DNA from: Streptomyces sp. ITFR-16 | GTDB taxonomy: Bacteria > Actinomycetota > Actinomycetes > Streptomycetales > Streptomycetaceae | DNA length: 64,000 nt | NCBI RefSeq assembly: GCF_031844705.1 | Contig: NZ_CP134609.1 | Coordinates: 1,984,001 to 2,048,000 of the forward strand | Direction of reading: 5' to 3' | Shown: in pieces, positions 7,597-16,671 of the stretch | How the letters are laid out: each line of letters opens with the position of its first letter | Numbering within the stretch: position 1 is the first letter of the stretch | Notes under the pieces: model-generated | Told to the model about the DNA's origin: nothing | The model's input: the letters and a program-made list of their open reading frames with translations, nothing else | Database searches by the model: none | Position numbers and translations under genes: made by a program

Positions 7597-9768
7597 ATGA
7601 CCAACGCAGACCGTGCAGAGCTCAGGGCTTCGGCCGATTCCGTACTGGCCCGACTCGTCGGGGACGCCTCCGGCACGGCCCGGCTGCGCGAGGACCAGTG
7701 GCGGGCCATCGAAGCGCTGGTCGCCGACAAGCGCAGGGCGCTGGTCGTCCAGCGGACCGGCTGGGGCAAGTCCGCCGTGTACTTCGTCGCCACCTCGCTG
7801 CTGCGCGCCCGGGGCAGCGGTCCGACCGTCATCGTCTCGCCGCTGCTGGCGCTGATGCGCAACCAGGTCGCGGCGGCGGCCCGCGCGGGCATCAGCGCGC
7901 GGACGATCAATTCGTCCAACACGGAGGAGTGGGAGACCGTCCAGGCCGAGGTGGCCGCCGGAGAGGTCGATGTCCTGCTCGTGAGTCCGGAGCGGCTCAA
8001 CAACCCGGACTTCCGCGACCAGGTCCTGCCCCGGCTCGCCGCGGCGACGGGCCTGCTCGTGGTCGACGAGGCGCACTGCATCTCCGACTGGGGCCACGAC
8101 TTCCGGCCGGACTACCGCCGGCTGCGGACCATGCTCGCCGATCTGCCGGCAGGCGTGCCGGTCCTCGCGACCACCGCAACGGCGAACGCGCGTGTGACCG
8201 CCGACGTCGCCGAGCAGCTGGGCACCGGCGCGGGCACGGACGCGCTGGTGCTGCGCGGTCCGCTCGACCGGGAGAGCCTCAGTCTCGGTGTGCTGCAACT
8301 GCCCAACGCCGCGCACCGGCTGGCCTGGCTCGGCGACCACCTCAAGGAGCTGCCCGGCTCGGGCATCATCTACACCCTGACGGTCGCGGCGGCCGAGGAG
8401 GTCACCGCCTACCTCCGCCAGTGCGGCCACACCGTCGCCTCGTACACCGGCCGCACCGAGAACGCCGAACGCCAGCAGGCGGAGGACGATCTGCTCGCCA
8501 ACCGCGTCAAGGCCCTGGTCGCGACCTCCGCGCTCGGCATGGGCTTCGACAAGCCCGACCTCGGCTTCGTCGTGCATCTGGGCTCGCCCTCCTCCCCCAT
8601 CGCCTACTACCAGCAGGTGGGACGCGCCGGGCGCGGCGTCGAGCACGCAGAGGTGCTGCTCCTTCCCGGCAAGGAGGACGAGGCGATCTGGCAGTACTTC
8701 GCATCGGTCGCCTTCCCGCCGGAGGAGCAGGTCCGGCGCACCATCGACGCGCTCGCCCAGGCCGGGCGGCCACTGTCGCTGCCCGCCCTGGAGCCCCTGG
8801 TGGACCTGCGGCGCACACGGCTGGAGACCATGCTCAAGGTGCTTGACGTGGACGGGGCGGTCCGGCGGGTCAAGGGCGGCTGGACCGCCACCGGAGAGCC
8901 CTGGGTCTACGACTCCGAGCGCTATGCCTGGGTGGCCCGGCAGCGGGCGGCGGAGCAGCAGGCGATGCGCGACTACGCCACGACGACCGGCTGCCGGATG
9001 GAGTTCCTGCGCCGTCAGCTGGACGACGAGGAGGCAGCCGCCTGCGGGCGGTGCGACAACTGCGCCGGGGCGCGGTTCGACGAGGCCGTCTCCGCGGCGG
9101 CGCTCGACACCGCGCGGGGTGAGCTCGGCCGGCCCGGTGTGGAGGTGGAGCCCCGCAAGATGTGGCCGACCGGGCTCGCGGCGGTGGGCGTCGATCTCAA
9201 GGGCCGGATCCCGGCGGGTGAACTCTCCGGCACCGGCCGGGCCCTGGGCCGGCTCTCCGACATCGGCTGGGGCAACAGACTGCGCCCGATGCTCGCGGCC
9301 CAGGCGCCAGACGGGCCGGTGCCCGACGACGTGGCCGACGCCGTGGTCACGGTGCTGGCGGACTGGGCCAGGGGCCCCGGCGGCTGGGCGCCCAGTGCCG
9401 CGGACGCCGTGGCCCGGCCGGTCGGCGTCGTGGCCGTGGCCTCGCAGCGCAGGCCGCAGCTCATCGAGTCGCTCGGCAGGCGCATCGCCGAGGTCGGGCG
9501 GATGCCCCTGCTCGGCAGCGTCGGCCTCGCCCCGGGAGCGGATGAGATCCGGGTCTCGCAGACCAACAGCGCCCAGCGGGTCCGGGCGCTGCACGAACGG
9601 CTCGTCGTGAGCCCCGAGCTGGCACAGGCCCTGGCGGCGGCGGGCGGGCCCGTGCTGCTCGTGGACGATCTCGCGGACACCGGCTGGACCCTCGCCGTGG
9701 CGGCCCGGCTGCTGCGGAGGGCCGGGGCGGAGGCCGTGTTTCCCCTGGTCCTCGCCGTTCAGGCGTGA
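7597..9768 (+). CDS. RecQ-family ATP-dependent DNA helicase with C-terminal phosphoribosyltransferase-like domain
   Basis: 723 aa. The SF2 helicase core has Walker A with GWGKS (55-59), DEAH (157-160) followed by [16 protein letters not shown] as in RecQ, and motif [10 protein letters not shown] (340-347). The zinc-binding cysteines C466, C483, C486 and C489 match the RecQ zinc module. After about residue 500 there is no HRDC domain; instead the chain ends in a phosphoribosyltransferase-like fold with the PRPP-loop pattern [13 protein letters not shown] (686-698). ATG 7597 was chosen because the frame upstream runs back through the antisense of other genes. Unwinding at stalled forks or in recombination is the expected role. 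The role of the C-terminal domain is unknown. Confidence 0.87.
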   Translation: MTNADRAELRASADSVLARLVGDASGTARLREDQWRAIEALVADKRRALVVQRTGWGKSAVYFVATSLLRARGSGPTVIVSPLLALMRNQVAAAARAGISARTINSSNTEEWETVQAEVAAGEVDVLLVSPERLNNPDFRDQVLPRLAAATGLLVVDEAHCISDWGHDFRPDYRRLRTMLADLPAGVPVLATTATANARVTADVAEQLGTGAGTDALVLRGPLDRESLSLGVLQLPNAAHRLAWLGDHLKELPGSGIIYTLTVAAAEEVTAYLRQCGHTVASYTGRTENAERQQAEDDLLANRVKALVATSALGMGFDKPDLGFVVHLGSPSSPIAYYQQVGRAGRGVEHAEVLLLPGKEDEAIWQYFASVAFPPEEQVRRTIDALAQAGRPLSLPALEPLVDLRRTRLETMLKVLDVDGAVRRVKGGWTATGEPWVYDSERYAWVARQRAAEQQAMRDYATTTGCRMEFLRRQLDDEEAAACGRCDNCAGARFDEAVSAAALDTARGELGRPGVEVEPRKMWPTGLAAVGVDLKGRIPAGELSGTGRALGRLSDIGWGNRLRPMLAAQAPDGPVPDDVADAVVTVLADWARGPGGWAPSAADAVARPVGVVAVASQRRPQLIESLGRRIAEVGRMPLLGSVGLAPGADEIRVSQTNSAQRVRALHERLVVSPELAQALAAAGGPVLLVDDLADTGWTLAVAARLLRRAGAEAVFPLVLAVQA

Positions 9769-9995
9769 CGGGTGGCGTCAGCCGGGGCCGGACTGGGCAG
9801 GGATAGCAGGGATATCCGTGTCATTCCGGCTGATTACCGTCAGCTGCGCCAATTGCTCGTTGCCGCCTGCCGATACGCCAGGAAGAATTGGACTCGCTCC
9901 CCGCACGGTTCTTTCGCGGGCCCGGAAGGGCTGTGCCGCGGTGCGCCCTCACCCGACCCTGCCCGCATCGTGGGCGCGTATGCGAAGGGAGGACC

Positions 9996-10625
9996 GTGAC
10001 CTTCGGATTCGCTCCGTCCGCAGCCACTTCGATGTCGGCAGCCGCCGACTCCGCCAACCGCCTTGCCCGAATGCTCGAACCGGCCGAGTGGGCGGCGGCG
10101 GGCATACCGCTGCTGCGCAGCCCGCGCGAGGTGGTCAGCGGACTGCACGCCAGGCACCGGCCGACTCCGGCAACCGCCGTGGTCGCCGTCCTGGACCACG
10201 AGGAACGCCTCACGGCCAGCGCCTCGTTCGCCCGTCGCTCGGTGACGGCGGACGGCTGGGAATTCCGCAACTCGCTGCTGGCGCACCTGCGCCGGGTCAT
10301 CCCGCACGATCTGCGCCGCCGCACTCCTGTCCGTACCGCGGTCCTGCTCTACTGCCGTGAGGGGGACGAGCGTTGGACGGAGGAGGACGGGGCGTGGATG
10401 TGGGGACTGCGGGACGCCTGCACCCTGCACGGCCTGCGCTGCGGCGCGTACATCACGCTGACCCGTGGGGGCTGGCAGGTGCTCGGCGAGGGCCGGGGCG
10501 GCCGTCGGCCCAGCTCCGTGTCGCCGCCGGCCGCGCTCGCCGACACCGCGCTGGACCATGATCCGGCACCGCTGCGCACCGGCGGCGGGGCGGCTCAGGC
10601 ACTGCACCGCTCCGCGGCACGCTGA
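9996..10625 (+). CDS. conserved hypothetical protein
   Basis: 209 aa; I do not recognise a named family. It begins with GTG 9996 after a good GGGAGG site. The body is mixed alpha/beta, with TAVVAVLDHEERLTASASFARRSV and VRTAVLLYCREGDERWTEEDGAW as the most structured parts and a Trp-rich centre. The last ~45 residues are disordered and Ala-rich. No signal peptide or membrane segment. It stands alone between recQ and a strong bidirectional terminator. About 225 bp separate it from recQ, containing a tandem 9-bp repeat (GCAGGGATA twice, near 9800). Confidence 0.7.
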   Translation: MTFGFAPSAATSMSAAADSANRLARMLEPAEWAAAGIPLLRSPREVVSGLHARHRPTPATAVVAVLDHEERLTASASFARRSVTADGWEFRNSLLAHLRRVIPHDLRRRTPVRTAVLLYCREGDERWTEEDGAWMWGLRDACTLHGLRCGAYITLTRGGWQVLGEGRGGRRPSSVSPPAALADTALDHDPAPLRTGGGAAQALHRSAAR

Positions 10626-10627
10626 CC

Positions 10628-10676
10628 CGGTGTGCGGTGATCCGGCCGCCCGTGGGGGCCGGATCACCACACACCG
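10628..10676. terminator. bidirectional hairpin terminator
   Basis: A 20-bp stem with one mismatch: CGGTGTG then GGTGATCCGGCC on the left (10628-10647) pairs with the right arm at 10657-10676, around a 9-base loop. It lies between two convergent hypothetical genes. Confidence 0.8.
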
Positions 10677-10693
10677 GAGTGGGCCGGATCTCC

Positions 10694-11311
10694 TCAGACG
10701 CCCGCGCCGAGCACGGTGTTGATCCGCTGCGGGTCGCCGCAGACGATCAGCAGGGCTCCGGCGCGTGCCCGCGCCGTCGTCAGCGCGCGGGTGGCGGCGT
10801 CGTCGACCGGACCGTTGACCGCGACGACCACCACGGGACGGGACGCCACCCGGTCCGCCGCGGCGGCCCCGGCGAAGAACACGTCGTCGCCCGCTTCGTG
10901 CTGGGCCCAGTAGGCGGCCTCGCCGAAGGACAGCTCGTGCGTCGCCCACGGGTGCTGGTCACCCGTGGTGAGCACGAGGATGTCGCCGGGCGCGCGGCCC
11001 GAGTCGAGCAGCAGGTCCACCGCCTCGTCGGCGGCGTCGAGCGCACCGCCGGCCGGAGCGGGGATCAGCTGGAGCTGCGGCGCGGAACGATTCTCCGGCC
11101 GGGCGGCCTGGGGCCGTCCGGCGGCGGAGTGCTGGCGCTGCGCCGGAGGCGCAGGCCTGGGGCCGGGACCCGGACGACCGGGGCGCGGCGTGGCCGCTGT
11201 ACGCGGACCGGGTACGGGACGAGGGGTCGACGCGGCGCGGCCGGTGGCCGGGGTGGCGCGGGGACCCTGGGCGCTCTCGTGAATCTGAGGCTCCTCGGGG
11301 ATGAGAGGCAT
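10694..11311 (-). CDS. hypothetical protein with an SF1-helicase-like C-terminal segment
   Basis: About 205 aa. The N-terminal ~90 residues are a Pro/Arg/Ala-rich linker. The C-terminal ~110 residues are structured (DILVLTTGDQHPW...VASRPVVVVAVNGPVDDAATRALTTARARAGALLIVCGDPQRI). The pattern VVVVAVNG-x(n)-RALTTARARAGALLIVCGD resembles the end of UvrD/RecB-type helicases, where motif VI (VALTRAR) is followed by LLVVGD, but no Walker A or other helicase motif is present. It follows rnhB on the same strand by 60 bp and may be co-transcribed. The start is uncertain: ATG 11311 or ATG 11347, neither with a clear ribosome site. Confidence 0.6.
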   Translation of the reverse strand: MPLIPEEPQIHESAQGPRATPATGRAASTPRPVPGPRTAATPRPGRPGPGPRPAPPAQRQHSAAGRPQAARPENRSAPQLQLIPAPAGGALDAADEAVDLLLDSGRAPGDILVLTTGDQHPWATHELSFGEAAYWAQHEAGDDVFFAGAAAADRVASRPVVVVAVNGPVDDAATRALTTARARAGALLIVCGDPQRINTVLGAGV

Positions 11312-11371
11312 GGGTGGTTGTCTATCAAACGCCGGTGCGGGACGCATCGGCGGGTGGGCACATGTGCGCGA

Positions 11372-12082
11372 TCAGAAGTCGAAGCCGAGCTGGCCCCCGC
11401 TTTCCAGTGCGGCCGCCTCGGCGGAGAAGCGGACCTTCTTGAGGTGCTGCCACCTGGGCAGCGCATCGAGGTAGGACCAGGAGAGGCGGTGGTGGGCCGT
11501 GGGCCCCCGCTCCTCGAGCGCGGCCCTGTGCACGGGGGACGGATAACCGGCGTTGTCGTGGAACGCGAAGTCCGCGTACTCGCCGGAGGCGGCACCCAGC
11601 TCGGCCATGAGGGCGTCCCGGCGCACCTTCGCGATGACCGAGGCCGCCGCGACGGCGATGCAGGACTGGTCGCCCTTGATGACCGTTCGGACCTGCCAGG
11701 GAGCGCCGAGGTAGTCGTGCTTGCCGTCCAGGATCACCGCGTCGGGGCGCACCGGCAGGGCCTCCAGGGCGCGTACGGCTGCGAGCCGGAGCGCGGCGGT
11801 CATTCCGAGTGCGTCGATCTCCTGCGGCGAGGCGTCGCCCAGGGCGTACGCGGTGACCCAGCTCTCCAGCAGCGGCGCCAGTTCGGCGCGTCGCTTCGGG
11901 CTGATCAGCTTGGAGTCGGTGAGTCCGGCGGGGGGCCTGCGGAGGCCGGTGACCGCGGCGCACACGGTGACGGGTCCCGCCCACGCTCCGCGTCCGACCT
12001 CGTCGACGCCGGCGACGGTCCTGGCACCGGTGGTGGCGCGCAGTGAGCGCTCGACGGTGTGCGTGGGTGGTTCGTACGGCAT
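11372..12082 (-). CDS. rnhB: ribonuclease HII
   Basis: 236 aa, the usual length for this enzyme. The catalytic signature [16 protein letters not shown] puts the first two acidic residues at D27 and E28; further conserved parts are [23 protein letters not shown] (third Asp) and [12 protein letters not shown]. It cleaves the RNA strand of RNA-DNA hybrids and removes misincorporated ribonucleotides from DNA. ATG 12082 was chosen since the fold begins immediately after. There is no obvious ribosome site. The neighbouring helicase-like fragment gene lies downstream on the same strand. Confidence 0.93.
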   Translation of the reverse strand: MPYEPPTHTVERSLRATTGARTVAGVDEVGRGAWAGPVTVCAAVTGLRRPPAGLTDSKLISPKRRAELAPLLESWVTAYALGDASPQEIDALGMTAALRLAAVRALEALPVRPDAVILDGKHDYLGAPWQVRTVIKGDQSCIAVAAASVIAKVRRDALMAELGAASGEYADFAFHDNAGYPSPVHRAALEERGPTAHHRLSWSYLDALPRWQHLKKVRFSAEAAALESGGQLGFDF

Positions 12083-12222
12083 GGCGTCTGTCAGCGTACG
12101 CCGCTGGGGACGCCAGGAACACCCCGGGGGCGTACACCGGCCGGCCGCGTCCGGTGCCGTGCGGCGGGGCGGGGCACCGGCACGGCGTCCGGGAGGCGGG
12201 GACATCCCCGGCGGGCCGGGGT

Positions 12223-12849
12223 TCAGCGCCGGGCGGAGCGGAGCAACGGCACCGCTACGCCGTCGATCAGCTCGGCGATCTCCTCGTCGGCCCATTCGCT
12301 GGAGCACACCTTGGTGCGATACATCATCATCGCGGGGATGACGTCGAAGACCACACCCCGCAGGGCGTCGGCGCGGACCTCACCGCGTTCGACGCCCCGG
12401 CTCAGCACTTCCTTGATGAGCTCGGTCGACGGCTTGATCACGCCGTTGAGGATCACCGACTGGAAGCGTTCCGCCGTGTGACCGTCGCATTCGTGAAGGA
12501 CGGAGCGGAGCGCGGAGCCGGACTTGGAGAGCATCGCGTCGCGCAGCCCCCGGCACAGCTGGTAGAGGTCGTCGCGGACGTTTCCGTGGTCGGGCGCTTC
12601 GGCCATCGCGGGCAGCGCGCTGCGCAGGGCGTCGGCGACCAGGTCCTCCTTGGAGGGCCATCGCCGGTAGATCGCGGCCTTGCCGGTCTGGGCGCCGGCG
12701 GCGACCCCCTCCATCGTCAGCCCGCTCCAGCCGACCGTACTCAGCCGCTCCAGCGCGGCGTCGAGGATGGCGCGTTCCAGCACGGGTCCGCGCCGCCGGA
12801 GGGACACCACCGACTGCCGGGCGGCGGCAGCCGATCGCGAAGTAACCAT
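12223..12849 (-). CDS. TetR family transcriptional repressor
   Basis: 208 aa. The N-terminal helix-turn-helix is typical of TetR ([47 protein letters not shown], about 25-75); the rest is an all-helical ligand domain. ATG 12849 follows a GGAGAG site. The gene is divergent from an MFS exporter, and the 178-bp intergenic region carries two perfect palindromes sharing the core AGTGAACG, the probable binding sites. The expected role is repression of the exporter and itself until a drug-like ligand binds. Confidence 0.9.
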   Translation of the reverse strand: MVTSRSAAAARQSVVSLRRRGPVLERAILDAALERLSTVGWSGLTMEGVAAGAQTGKAAIYRRWPSKEDLVADALRSALPAMAEAPDHGNVRDDLYQLCRGLRDAMLSKSGSALRSVLHECDGHTAERFQSVILNGVIKPSTELIKEVLSRGVERGEVRADALRGVVFDVIPAMMMYRTKVCSSEWADEEIAELIDGVAVPLLRSARR

Positions 12850-12933
12850 GAGCTTCTCTCCATCGAACAGGTTCGTTGCGCCGCCTGCCGACAGGCCGCG
12901 GCGGTGGCTCCGCACGGACCCGGCAACGGCGGA

Positions 12934-12959
12934 TTCAGTGAACGCTTGCGTTCACTGAA
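12934..12959. promoter_or_regulatory. TetR operator 1 (perfect palindrome)
   Basis: TTCAGTGAACGC (12934-12945) and GCGTTCACTGAA (12948-12959) are perfect 12-bp arms around TT. The site lies nearer the TetR gene. Its core AGTGAACG is shared with operator 2; centres are 48 bp apart. Confidence 0.8.
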
Positions 12960-12984
12960 GGGGACTCACTAACGTTGACGGGAC

Positions 12985-13004
12985 AGTGAACGGAACCGTT
13001 CACT
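12985..13004. promoter_or_regulatory. TetR operator 2 (perfect palindrome) at the MFS promoter
   Basis: AGTGAACGG (12985-12993) and CCGTTCACT (12996-13004) are perfect arms around AA. TTGACG at 12975-12980 could be the -35 of the MFS promoter, which would put this operator between -35 and -10, where binding blocks transcription. Confidence 0.8.
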
Positions 13005-13027
13005 AATTCACTTGTGGGGGACCCTCA

Positions 13028-14581
13028 GTGACAACCTCTCAGTTAAACGATCTGAGCGCACCGGGTGCGGCGCGCCGGCAAGGGCGCCCGGGGATCGCCC
13101 TGACCGTCATCGCCGCCTGCCAGTTGATGGTTGTGCTCGACGCCACGATCGTCAACATCGCCCTCCCGCACATCCAGGACGCGCTCAGCTTCTCGACCAC
13201 GGATCTCTCCTGGGTCCTGAGCGCCTACACCCTGACCTTCGGCGGGCTGCTGCTGCTCGGCGGCCGGGCCGGGGACATCCTCGGCCGCCGCCGGGTCTTC
13301 ATGACCGGCATCCTGCTCTTCACCCTGGCCTCACTGGTCGGCGGATTCGCCCAGGAACCCTGGCAGCTGCTGCTGGCCCGCGCGCTCCAGGGCATCGGCG
13401 GCGCCATCGCGTCCCCGACCTCGCTCGCGCTCATCACCACCACCTTCGCCGAAGGACCCGCGCGCAACCGGGCGTTCGCCGTCTTCGCCGCGGTGTCCGC
13501 GGGCGGCGGCGCCATCGGGCTGCTGGCGGGCGGCATGCTGACCGAATGGCTCGACTGGCGCTGGGTCTTCTTCGTCAACGTGCCGATCGGCGTACTGATC
13601 GCGGTCCTGGCACCGCTCTACATCAACGAGTCCGAGAAGCATCCGGGACGCTTCGACGTCTCGGGGGCGCTGACCTCGACGCTGGGCATGGCCTCGCTCG
13701 TGTACGGGTTCATCCGGGCCTCCGAGGAGGGCTGGAAGGACTCCCTGACCCTGGCGTCGTTCGGCACCGCGGTGGTCCTGCTCGGCGCGTTCGTCCTGGT
13801 CGAGATGCGGGCCAAGGAGCCGATCACACCGCTGCGGATGTTCGCCGACCGCAACCGCTCGGGCACGTACGTGATCATGCTCGGCCTGTCCGCCGCCATG
13901 TTCGGCATGTTCTTCTTCATCGTGCTGTTCGTGCAGAACGTGCTGGCCTACACCCCGATCGAATCGGGGCTGGCGTTCCTGCCCGTGACCGTCGCGATCA
14001 TCGTGGGCGCCGGGCTCTCGCAGCGGTTCCTCCCGGTGCTCGGACCGAAGCCGTTCATGGTGACGGGTTCGGCGCTGACCGGCGTGGGCGTCTTCTGGCT
14101 CACGTTCATCTCCTCGGACAGCTCGTATCTCTCCGGCGTGCTCGGCCCGATGATGCTGTTCGGCTTCGGCATGGGGCTGAACTTCGTGACCCTCACCCTG
14201 ACCGCGGTCTCCGGAGTCGCCCAGCACGAGGCGGGGGCGGCCTCCAGCCTGCTCAACGCGAGTCAGCAGGTGGGCGGTTCGCTGGGTCTGTCCATCCTGG
14301 TCACGGTCTTCGGTACGGCGAGCCGCACCGAGGCGGAGAAGCAGGTCCCGCAGTTCCTGGCGCAGGCGTCGCCCGAGCAGAAGGCGCAGTTCGCCAAGAC
14401 CAAGGAGCTGCCCGGGGTCTGGGGCCACGCGGTGCTCACCCAGGGCATCTCGACCGCGTTCCTCGCGGCGGTGGGCATGTCGGCCCTCGCCCTGCTGACC
14501 GCGCTGCTGGTCATCCGGGTGCGCAAGAGCGACCTGGACGCGCTGAGCGGCAAGGCGGCAGCCGCAGGGCCGGCCGCCTAG
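13028..14581 (+). CDS. MFS drug exporter, DHA2 (EmrB/QacA, 14-TM) family
   Basis: 517 aa. It has about 14 hydrophobic segments and the DHA2 hallmarks: LDATIVNIALPHIQDAL in the first helix region, DLSWVLSAYTL, and motif A-like GGRAGDILGRRRVF after the second helix. The family exports drugs and dyes by proton antiport. GTG 13028 is preceded by a GGGGGA site. It is divergent from a TetR repressor whose operator overlaps this promoter, so it is an inducible efflux pump. A strong terminator follows. The substrate is unknown; no biosynthetic genes adjoin. Confidence 0.9.
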   Translation: MTTSQLNDLSAPGAARRQGRPGIALTVIAACQLMVVLDATIVNIALPHIQDALSFSTTDLSWVLSAYTLTFGGLLLLGGRAGDILGRRRVFMTGILLFTLASLVGGFAQEPWQLLLARALQGIGGAIASPTSLALITTTFAEGPARNRAFAVFAAVSAGGGAIGLLAGGMLTEWLDWRWVFFVNVPIGVLIAVLAPLYINESEKHPGRFDVSGALTSTLGMASLVYGFIRASEEGWKDSLTLASFGTAVVLLGAFVLVEMRAKEPITPLRMFADRNRSGTYVIMLGLSAAMFGMFFFIVLFVQNVLAYTPIESGLAFLPVTVAIIVGAGLSQRFLPVLGPKPFMVTGSALTGVGVFWLTFISSDSSYLSGVLGPMMLFGFGMGLNFVTLTLTAVSGVAQHEAGAASSLLNASQQVGGSLGLSILVTVFGTASRTEAEKQVPQFLAQASPEQKAQFAKTKELPGVWGHAVLTQGISTAFLAAVGMSALALLTALLVIRVRKSDLDALSGKAAAAGPAA

Positions 14582-14609
14582 CACGCCGCCGCGGCCCGGA
14601 CGCGACGCG

Positions 14610-14652
14610 CGCCGGTTGCGGGCCGCCCCTGTCGGGCGGCCCGCAACCGGCG
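14610..14652. terminator. bidirectional hairpin terminator
   Basis: A perfect 19-bp stem (14610-14628 with 14634-14652, core GGTTGCGGGCCGCCC) with a 5-base loop, between the convergent MFS and DUF4173 genes. Confidence 0.85.
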
Positions 14653-14659
14653 GGGCCGG

Positions 14660-16465
14660 TCAGTACGGGTCGTAGGGATCGTACGAGTCGTCCGTGCCGC
14701 CGTCGCGCTCGCTGCCGTTGTCACCCGAGTTCATGCCCCGGCAGTCGAGCGTCCGGAAGCCGGGGTCCCAGTCGCCGAGGATGTCCCGGGCCCGCGTCTC
14801 GCCCCAGCTCGTCGCGTACCACGGCTCGTCCGAGTCCCGCAGCGTCCGCTGGATCTTCTCCAGGGCGCAGGAGCGCAGCGGCTCCGGCAGGGTGTCCAGA
14901 GCCGGTACGGCGTCGGCCGAGAGCCCGCTGAGGTACTCGATGTCGATCGAGTGGTCGCTGCGGTAGCGCTGGACGTTCTGTTCCGCGATCAGACCGTCGG
15001 GCGAGATCAGCCCGAAGGCCAGCACGCCGACGGCCGCGCTCGCCGCGACCGCGCGCGGCAGCAGCCGGGGGCCGAACACCCCGGCCGCCATGATCAGCAC
15101 GAGGACCACCCCGAGCCACAGCTCGACCGCCGCCACGGAGATGCGCAGCCGGGTCAGTCCGTACGCGTCGACGTAGAGGTCCATGCGCCGCAGCGCGGAG
15201 GCGACCACGATGAGCGTGAGCAGGCAGAGCGTGCCGAGGACGCCGCGTACGAGCGTCCGGTCGCGGGCACCGCCGCGCGGCGCCCAGCGCAGGGCGAGCG
15301 CGATGACGCCGAGCGTGAGCACGGTGGCCCAGAGCAGCTGCCAGAAGCCCTGGCGGGCGTACTCGGAGTAGCTGAGGTCGGTCTCGGCCATCACCTTGTC
15401 GTACCCGCCGAGCAGCACCGTGAGCTGGATGGCGAGGAAGCCGGCGAAGAGCAGGTTGAGGACGACCAGCGGGAGCGCCCACTCCAGCCGTCCGCGTGCC
15501 CTGCCCGGCCGTACGCTCAGGCCGTCCCAGTGCACCGGGGCGGCGGCGGTGTACGCGGCGGCGAGCGAACCGACGAGGCCGATCAGCGCGAGGAAGAGCC
15601 GCCACGGCCCCTCGCCCACCGACACGTCGGGCATCAGATTGCCGAGCACATCGGCGAAGGCGGCGTCAGCACTGGCGAAGAGCGCCCCGAACACGATGAG
15701 CAGGAGCACGGCCACCGCGACGGACCGGAAGACGACGCCCCACCGGCCCCGGGACCCCGACATCCGGTCGCGCACCCCGCGCACGCCCCAGCCCAGCGAC
15801 TCCGCGACGGAGGTCAGCAGACCCAGCGAGCCGAGGAACACCCCCAGCCAGCTGCGGCTGCCGTGCAGCGCGAGCGAGCCGAGCGCCACGGCGGACACGA
15901 TGGCGAGGAAGGTCGGCCAGCCCGCGTCCCGGAGGGCGGGGACGGCCAGCAGGGCCAGTCCCCCGATCCCCCAGACCGCGGTCCACGGGCGCAGCCGCCG
16001 GCCCGCCGCCCGCGCGGCGTAGTACGCGCCGAGCGAGGCCGGCACCGCCACGATCAGCAGGTTCGGGCCGATCCCGTCACCGAGCAGCAGAGCGCTGAGC
16101 AGCGTGGTCGCCAGGATGGACCAGAGGGTGGCGCTGTGGACGGTCCCGGGCTTCACGGGCCGCAGGCGCGAGATCGTGGAGGGGTCCTGCTTGGACTGCG
16201 CCCAGGGGTTGGGCTGCTGCGGGGGCCGGCCCTGCTGGGCGTAGGCCGGGATCTTCGGCGGCTCGGGCACGGCCCCCTGCGGCTGGGCGCCCGGCGCCGC
16301 CTGGGCCTGCGCGGGAACTCCCGGCTGCGCGGGCGCGGTCGCCGGTGCGCCGGAGCCGCCCGGCCCGGTGGCCTGCGTCGGAGCGGGCGGCTGCGCCGGA
16401 GCGGCCGCTGCGGACGGCTCCGGCGCGTGCTCGGCCCGGGGTGATTCTGACGACTGGTCTGACAC
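14660..16465 (-). CDS. DUF4173 domain-containing membrane protein
   Basis: 601 aa. The first ~95 residues are a cytoplasmic Pro/Ala/Gln-rich linker. Then come about a dozen transmembrane segments from residue ~110 to ~490 and a C-terminal soluble part ending in an acidic YDPYDPY tail. The layout and the segment WRLFLALIGLVGSLAAAYTAAAP match the DUF4173/DUF4153 family, whose function is not known. Start GTG 16465 is preceded by GGGGAGGGG; the frame's first codon at 16480 lies within that ribosome site and is rejected. Confidence 0.78.
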   Translation of the reverse strand: MSDQSSESPRAEHAPEPSAAAAPAQPPAPTQATGPGGSGAPATAPAQPGVPAQAQAAPGAQPQGAVPEPPKIPAYAQQGRPPQQPNPWAQSKQDPSTISRLRPVKPGTVHSATLWSILATTLLSALLLGDGIGPNLLIVAVPASLGAYYAARAAGRRLRPWTAVWGIGGLALLAVPALRDAGWPTFLAIVSAVALGSLALHGSRSWLGVFLGSLGLLTSVAESLGWGVRGVRDRMSGSRGRWGVVFRSVAVAVLLLIVFGALFASADAAFADVLGNLMPDVSVGEGPWRLFLALIGLVGSLAAAYTAAAPVHWDGLSVRPGRARGRLEWALPLVVLNLLFAGFLAIQLTVLLGGYDKVMAETDLSYSEYARQGFWQLLWATVLTLGVIALALRWAPRGGARDRTLVRGVLGTLCLLTLIVVASALRRMDLYVDAYGLTRLRISVAAVELWLGVVLVLIMAAGVFGPRLLPRAVAASAAVGVLAFGLISPDGLIAEQNVQRYRSDHSIDIEYLSGLSADAVPALDTLPEPLRSCALEKIQRTLRDSDEPWYATSWGETRARDILGDWDPGFRTLDCRGMNSGDNGSERDGGTDDSYDPYDPY

Positions 16466-16671
16466 GGGACCCCTCCCCACCGGGGTCCGCTCACGCGTGC
16501 CCTGGGCAGCGCACGGCCCCCCGGCGTCTCATTCGGTGCGCGCCCGTGGTGATGATCATCGAGGGCGGCGTGGCCGAAAGAGTAACCCCGTGTGACGGCC
16601 GTCGGCCGGGCCGGACGGGCCTGTGGCAGGACCGTGACAGTCGGACCGGTGTGGCGGCGGAGGGGAAGGGT

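Noticed and set aside
9772..9999. 75-codon plus-strand frame between recQ and the next gene
   Set aside because: No ribosome site, runs into the real start at 9996 in another frame, and composition is unlike coding sequence here.
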